From NCBI GenBank assembly GCA_017405645.1, contig JAFQZZ010000030.1:62001-126000 (forward strand): DNA of 64,000 bases. Direction: 5' to 3'. The stretch comes from Bacillota bacterium. Lineage in GTDB: Bacteria > Bacillota > Clostridia > Peptostreptococcales > Anaerovoracaceae. Position numbers and translations under genes: made by a program. The first letter of the stretch is position 1; each line of letters begins with the position of its first letter. Of the stretch, positions 61,114 to 64,000 are shown piece by piece. The notes beneath the pieces are model-generated. The model saw only the letters and a program-made list of their open reading frames with translations, was not told the DNA's origin and made no database searches.

Positions 61114-61285
61114 TTGCGATCCTCTTGATTCTCTTTTCCAGCTTTGTCCTTGGGATCCAGATCTGGGCTCTGCAGGTCCTGCAGCGGATCCTGAAATCCA
61201 TTCCGGCCCGAAGGATCTCGAACTCCCTGCCGCCGCAGGGATGTGGTTTCTTCAGCTCCACCACATCGCCGATGTTCAGCTCCAT
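61088..61285 (-). CDS. DUF951 protein
   Basis: A 65-residue protein matching DUF951: VVELKKPHPCGGREFEILRA and FRIRCRTCRAQIWIPR, with three or four cysteines in a zinc-ribbon-like spacing. Typical of Firmicutes, where it often sits near chromosome housekeeping genes. Function unknown. It overlaps both surE and the cvpA gene. Confidence 0.9.
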   Translation of the reverse strand: MELNIGDVVELKKPHPCGGREFEILRAGMDFRIRCRTCRAQIWIPRTKLEKRIKRIANEKNTDNE

Positions 61286-61782
61286 AAGCCCGTCAGCCCT
61301 CCGGAGGACGAAAGTCCTTTCATGAATGCATGGTAGATGCTCACCATCTGCGAGCCGTCCAGCAGGTCTCCGACAGCCGAGATCAGATCCGTCATATGGG
61401 TCAGGGCCGCCGTCAGCACCAGCAGCAGCACGATGGCTTTCACCGCGCCGATCAGCAGGCCGATGAACTTATCCGCCTTCCCCAGCACCGGGGTTTTGTG
61501 GATAAAGGTGGCGATCAGCCGCATGATGATCCCCACCGCGATCCTCACAACGATTACCGTGAGGACGACCACCACGAAGAGGCTTTCCGTGCTGGAAATG
61601 TCCAGCCCGATCATGCCCATGATATCATCCGGCAGGATGTCCACGTTCTGCCAGATGTACACCGCCGCGATGATGGCGATGACCCAGCCCAGGATGTGGC
61701 TCAGGCCCTTGACCGCGCCGGCGGCGTAGCCCCGCCACAGGAACAGGGCCAGTACTACCAAACTGAAAATGTCATACTTCAT
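61276..61782 (-). CDS. CvpA-family membrane protein
   Basis: A 168-residue protein with four predicted helices (about 5-22, 26-44, 62-90, 104-127), the layout of CvpA (colicin V production) proteins: FLWRGYAAGAVKGLSHILGW in the first part is typical. Cellular role poorly defined; linked to cell wall and envelope stress in relatives. Overlaps DUF951 by 10 bases. Confidence 0.85.
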   Translation of the reverse strand: MKYDIFSLVVLALFLWRGYAAGAVKGLSHILGWVIAIIAAVYIWQNVDILPDDIMGMIGLDISSTESLFVVVVLTVIVVRIAVGIIMRLIATFIHKTPVLGKADKFIGLLIGAVKAIVLLLVLTAALTHMTDLISAVGDLLDGSQMVSIYHAFMKGLSSSGGLTGLWS

Positions 61783-61785
61783 AAG

Positions 61786-62673
61786 CTATTCTCCCAGAGC
61801 GTTGGCGATCTGCGCGAACTCCTCCATGGTCAGGGTCTCCGCCCGCCGCTGGGACAGGATCCCGAGTCCCTCAAGAAATCCGCTCATCTCTTCCTTGCTC
61901 ATTCCCTTTACACCGGTCAGACAGTTCAGCAGGGTTTTCCGCCGCATGCTGAAGCCCGCCCTGACCACTTCAAAAAACAACTTCTCATCTATCAGATCCA
62001 CCGGCTTTTCCTTCCGCAGGTCCAGCCTGAGAACAGTGGAATCCACCTTGGGTTTCGGAACGAAGCTTTCCGCCGGCACCTGGGCAATGGTCTCCAGCGT
62101 GCAGTAATACTGCACCGCCAGGGTGATGGCGCCGTAAGCCTTGGTTCCCGGGGAAGCGGTGAGCCGCTCCGCCACTTCCTTCTGCATCATGGCGGTGATG
62201 CTTTCCGCCGGAACGTCCTCCTCCAGCAGCTTCATGATGATCGGGGTGGTGATGTAATAGGGGAGGTTCCCCACGATCTTCAGGTGCTCCAGCCCGGGAT
62301 GTTCCCCCCGGACCTTCTCCTGAAGCGCCCCGATGTCTACCTTTAATATATCCTCCTGGATAATATCCACGTTGTCCAGGCCCGTCAGGGTCTGCTGCAG
62401 GATCGGGATCAGTTTTCGGTCGATCTCCACCGCCGTGACCCGGCCGGCCCGTTCCGCCAGGGCCAGGGTCAGCACCCCGATCCCGGGGCCGATCTCGATC
62501 ACGTGATCCTGCTCTCCCAGTTCGGCCCCTTCCGCGATCAGCCGGATCGCTTCCGGGTCCGCCAGGAAATTCTGCCCCAGTTTTTTGGAAAAGCCCGCCT
62601 TGTGCCGGGCCATCACGGCCCGGATCCGGGCTTCGGTAAATTCTTTCGTCAATCTCCGGTCTCCAGTCTTCAA
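61786..62673 (-). CDS. rsmA: RsmA (KsgA), 16S rRNA adenine dimethyltransferase
   Basis: A 295-residue SAM-dependent enzyme that dimethylates two adjacent adenines at the 3' end of 16S rRNA. SKKLGQNFLADPEAI (about 28-42), VIEIGPGIGVLTLALAERA (SAM loop) and the catalytic VGNLPYYITTPI (NLPY) are intact. It appears to start at TTG 62673, which overlaps the stop of the RNase M5 gene as TTGA; the next ATG, at residue 20, would also leave the fold intact. Confidence 0.95.
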   Translation of the reverse strand: MKTGDRRLTKEFTEARIRAVMARHKAGFSKKLGQNFLADPEAIRLIAEGAELGEQDHVIEIGPGIGVLTLALAERAGRVTAVEIDRKLIPILQQTLTGLDNVDIIQEDILKVDIGALQEKVRGEHPGLEHLKIVGNLPYYITTPIIMKLLEEDVPAESITAMMQKEVAERLTASPGTKAYGAITLAVQYYCTLETIAQVPAESFVPKPKVDSTVLRLDLRKEKPVDLIDEKLFFEVVRAGFSMRRKTLLNCLTGVKGMSKEEMSGFLEGLGILSQRRAETLTMEEFAQIANALGE

Positions 62674-63203
62674 ACTTCCATTTCTTTCAGCGCTTCCGCG
62701 AATTCTTCCTCCGTGATCCCGTAATGGTTCAGCCGGTTCAGGAAGGTCTTCGTGTTGGCGTAGCCGATGCCCAGGATCTCTCCCAGCCGGCTGCGCTTCT
62801 CCGCCGCGCCTTCCCCCGCGCTGAGTCCCAGCCCCACCATGTCCGCCATGGTGAACGGGGACGAGGTTTCCCGCTCCGTCCGGACCTTTTCCAGAGCCCG
62901 CCGGATGGCTTCCGGGGAAGCGTTTTCCACCCCGATGTCGTCGTCCCGGGTCCCGGCTTCCCGGGAGATGAAGGCGTGCTTCGCCTCCGGGAACCGCTCC
63001 GCCAGTTTCCGGCGGATGTTCTCCCCGGCATAGTCGGGGTCGGTGAGGATGATGATCCCGCAGCGGTGATAGGCTTCCTCGATCATCTTCCAGGTCTTCC
63101 CGGAGATGCCGAAACCGTGGGTGATCAGCACCTGCGCCTCCACGGCCCGCTTGACCGCCGCCTCATCGTCCTTGCCTTCCACCACGATCACTTCCCGGAT
63201 CAT
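62670..63203 (-). CDS. rnmV: RNase M5 (5S rRNA maturation)
   Basis: A 177-residue Toprim-domain nuclease maturing 5S rRNA precursors. EVIVVEGKDDEAAVKRAVEA with the catalytic Glu (about 4-23) and IILTDPDYAGENIRR (about 50-64) form the Toprim site. The rnmV-rsmA order is typical of Firmicutes. ATG overlaps the divIC stop by 4 bases. Confidence 0.95.
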   Translation of the reverse strand: MIREVIVVEGKDDEAAVKRAVEAQVLITHGFGISGKTWKMIEEAYHRCGIIILTDPDYAGENIRRKLAERFPEAKHAFISREAGTRDDDIGVENASPEAIRRALEKVRTERETSSPFTMADMVGLGLSAGEGAAEKRSRLGEILGIGYANTKTFLNRLNHYGITEEEFAEALKEMEV

Positions 63204-63643
63204 GGCTGTTCACCATCGGCCTGTTCATCGGAACTATCCGCGCTCTTTTCGGCTTCCGCCGCTTCCTTCGCCTTCTGTTCCTTCATTTCCTCTTCGGTCT
63301 TGGTCGTGCCGTCCCGCATGATGTACAGGACCTCCCCGGGCATCACCATTTTCAGCATGTCCCGGGCGGTGCGTTCGATGTATTCGGGCGTATTGATGTA
63401 TTTCAGGTTTTCTTCCAGTTCCGCTTTCTGCTCCTGAAGCTGGGCGTATTCTTCCTCCACCGCTCTCTGTTCCGCTTTCAGGGAGTGGAAGCTGATGGCT
63501 CCCCGGACCAGTACGATTGCCAGGACCACCACAAAGATCACATAAATCAGCCGCATGAGATTCGCTTCACCGGTGGCAAACTTCCTGCCCACGCGGTTTG
63601 CTTTCCGCACGCTCTTTGCCAGTTTACGTTTACGGCTTGCCAT
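63200..63643 (-). CDS. divIC: DivIC/FtsB-type septum protein
   Basis: A 147-residue protein from ATG 63643, preceded by AGGAGGCGCAAA; the longer open frame to 63946 lacks a site. A basic N-terminus is followed by one membrane helix (about 32-50), a coiled coil (about 55-80, LKAEQRAVEEEYAQLQEQKA), and the conserved YIERTARDMLKMVMPGEVLY segment (about 87-106), then an acidic tail. This is the pattern of DivIC/FtsB division proteins, which join FtsL and the septal synthase. Confidence 0.85.
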   Translation of the reverse strand: MASRKRKLAKSVRKANRVGRKFATGEANLMRLIYVIFVVVLAIVLVRGAISFHSLKAEQRAVEEEYAQLQEQKAELEENLKYINTPEYIERTARDMLKMVMPGEVLYIMRDGTTKTEEEMKEQKAKEAAEAEKSADSSDEQADGEQP

Positions 63644-63785
63644 TTTGCGCCTCCTGTATGAAAAATCAATCAGAATTATAGTCAAATAAAGTATCGTAAC
63701 ATTTATTATATCACGCAGCGGAGCCCTTCGCCATAAAGTCACACAAAAATAATATGTTTGCCGGTCGGAACGAATTCTCCCGGTT

Positions 63786-63814
63786 TTGACAGATTTCACG
63801 GCTTCTGCTACAAT
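63786..63814 (+). promoter_or_regulatory. Promoter of the gene at 63846
   Basis: TTGACA at 63786-63791, 17 bases, TACAAT at 63809-63814. Confidence 0.85.
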
Positions 63815-63845
63815 ACTGTCAGACATTGCAAAAGGAGAGAAAACC

Positions 63846-64000
63846 ATGTTTGAAGACGCTATCGAAAGAGTTTCCCAATATACACGTTCGGTGCACACCA
63901 TTCTGCGGGTGTACCAGTCCAACAAGGTCCTGGCCTCCACCAGCACCCTGTTCTTCGTTAACGAGGAGGGTTATGCCGTGACCACGAAGGAGTTCGCGAA
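63846..64000 (+). CDS. Probable trypsin-like serine protease, 3' part outside window
   Basis: ATG at 63846 after AAAGGAGAGAAAACC. Only 51 codons are present. After a charged start (MFEDAIERVSQYTRSVHTIL), residues 30-51 (STLFFVNEEGYAVTTKEFA) resemble the first strands of S1C/HtrA-type proteases (GTGFFVNEDGYIVT...), just before the expected catalytic His. Where HtrA has a His-containing V-T-N-x-H-V segment, the sequence reads VTTKEFA, so if it is of that family it may be a variant or inactive. The call rests on a short fragment. Confidence 0.45.
   Translation, partial: MFEDAIERVSQYTRSVHTILRVYQSNKVLASTSTLFFVNEEGYAVTTKEFA

Overview
The window reads as chromosome of a low-GC-phylum (Firmicutes/Bacillota) anaerobe of class Clostridia. 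Support: HisZ/HisG-type histidine synthesis, DUF951, RNase M5, DivIC, a GAD-type single-chain PurL, S-layer-homology (SLH) wall proteins, AGGAGG-type ribosome binding sites and sigma-A-like promoters. The exact genus cannot be read from the sequence. The body of the window is GC-rich with strong G/C at third codon positions. The first ~9.5 kb is visibly AT-richer and looks acquired.

Layout. (1) 1-1094: a truncated GIY-YIG/DUF2075 NTPase and a MazG-like pyrophosphohydrolase, sitting at the old end of a CRISPR array. (2) 1145-9547: a complete type II-A CRISPR-Cas locus, read leftward: cas9-cas1-cas2-csn2-leader-array (35 repeats, 34 spacers). A tracrRNA with its own promoter diverges from cas9. 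(3) 9647-13061: two related CAU tRNA-like genes flanking a lipoprotein, then an overlapping three-gene unit of Sel1/TPR, J-domain and HIRAN proteins. (4) 13255-24310: small transporters, a PNPOx-family protein, carbonic anhydrase, a tandem stem-loop array, a DUF2975/XRE pair, an XRE membrane regulator, a WYL regulator, an MFS exporter, a VanX-like dipeptidase, a Kef antiporter and a 33-codon peptide gene. (5) 24564-30034: a sulfur amino acid cluster (metY, cysK, metQ, metN, metI) behind a leader with a Cys/Met-rich 39-codon peptide followed by an intrinsic terminator. (6) 30086-41621: ispE, then purL-E-M-N-F-H-D. (7) 41695-46238: two SLH wall proteins around an HD hydrolase and an Ldh-family dehydrogenase. 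(8) 46345-52960: hisZG(fused)-D-C-B-H-F-IE. (9) 53131-58391: GH18-SLH protein, membrane protein, a LysR gene divergent from a 39-codon peptide gene, and an SPFH/zinc-ribbon protein. (10) 58502-64000: thiolase, isochorismatase-like hydrolase, surE-DUF951-cvpA-rsmA-rnmV-divIC, and the start of a probable trypsin-like protease.

The most rewarding places for a second look are the cysteine/methionine leader peptide upstream of metY, the tandem stem-loop array at 15454-15796 (with a sixth relative at 19664), the two copies of a dispersed double-hairpin repeat read through in frame inside the GH18-SLH gene, the Sel1/J/HIRAN unit, the PurF protein that lacks the usual N-terminal cysteine, the HisZ-HisG fusion with no hisA in the operon, and several details of the CRISPR locus (CTG start of csn2, duplicated and near-duplicated spacers).
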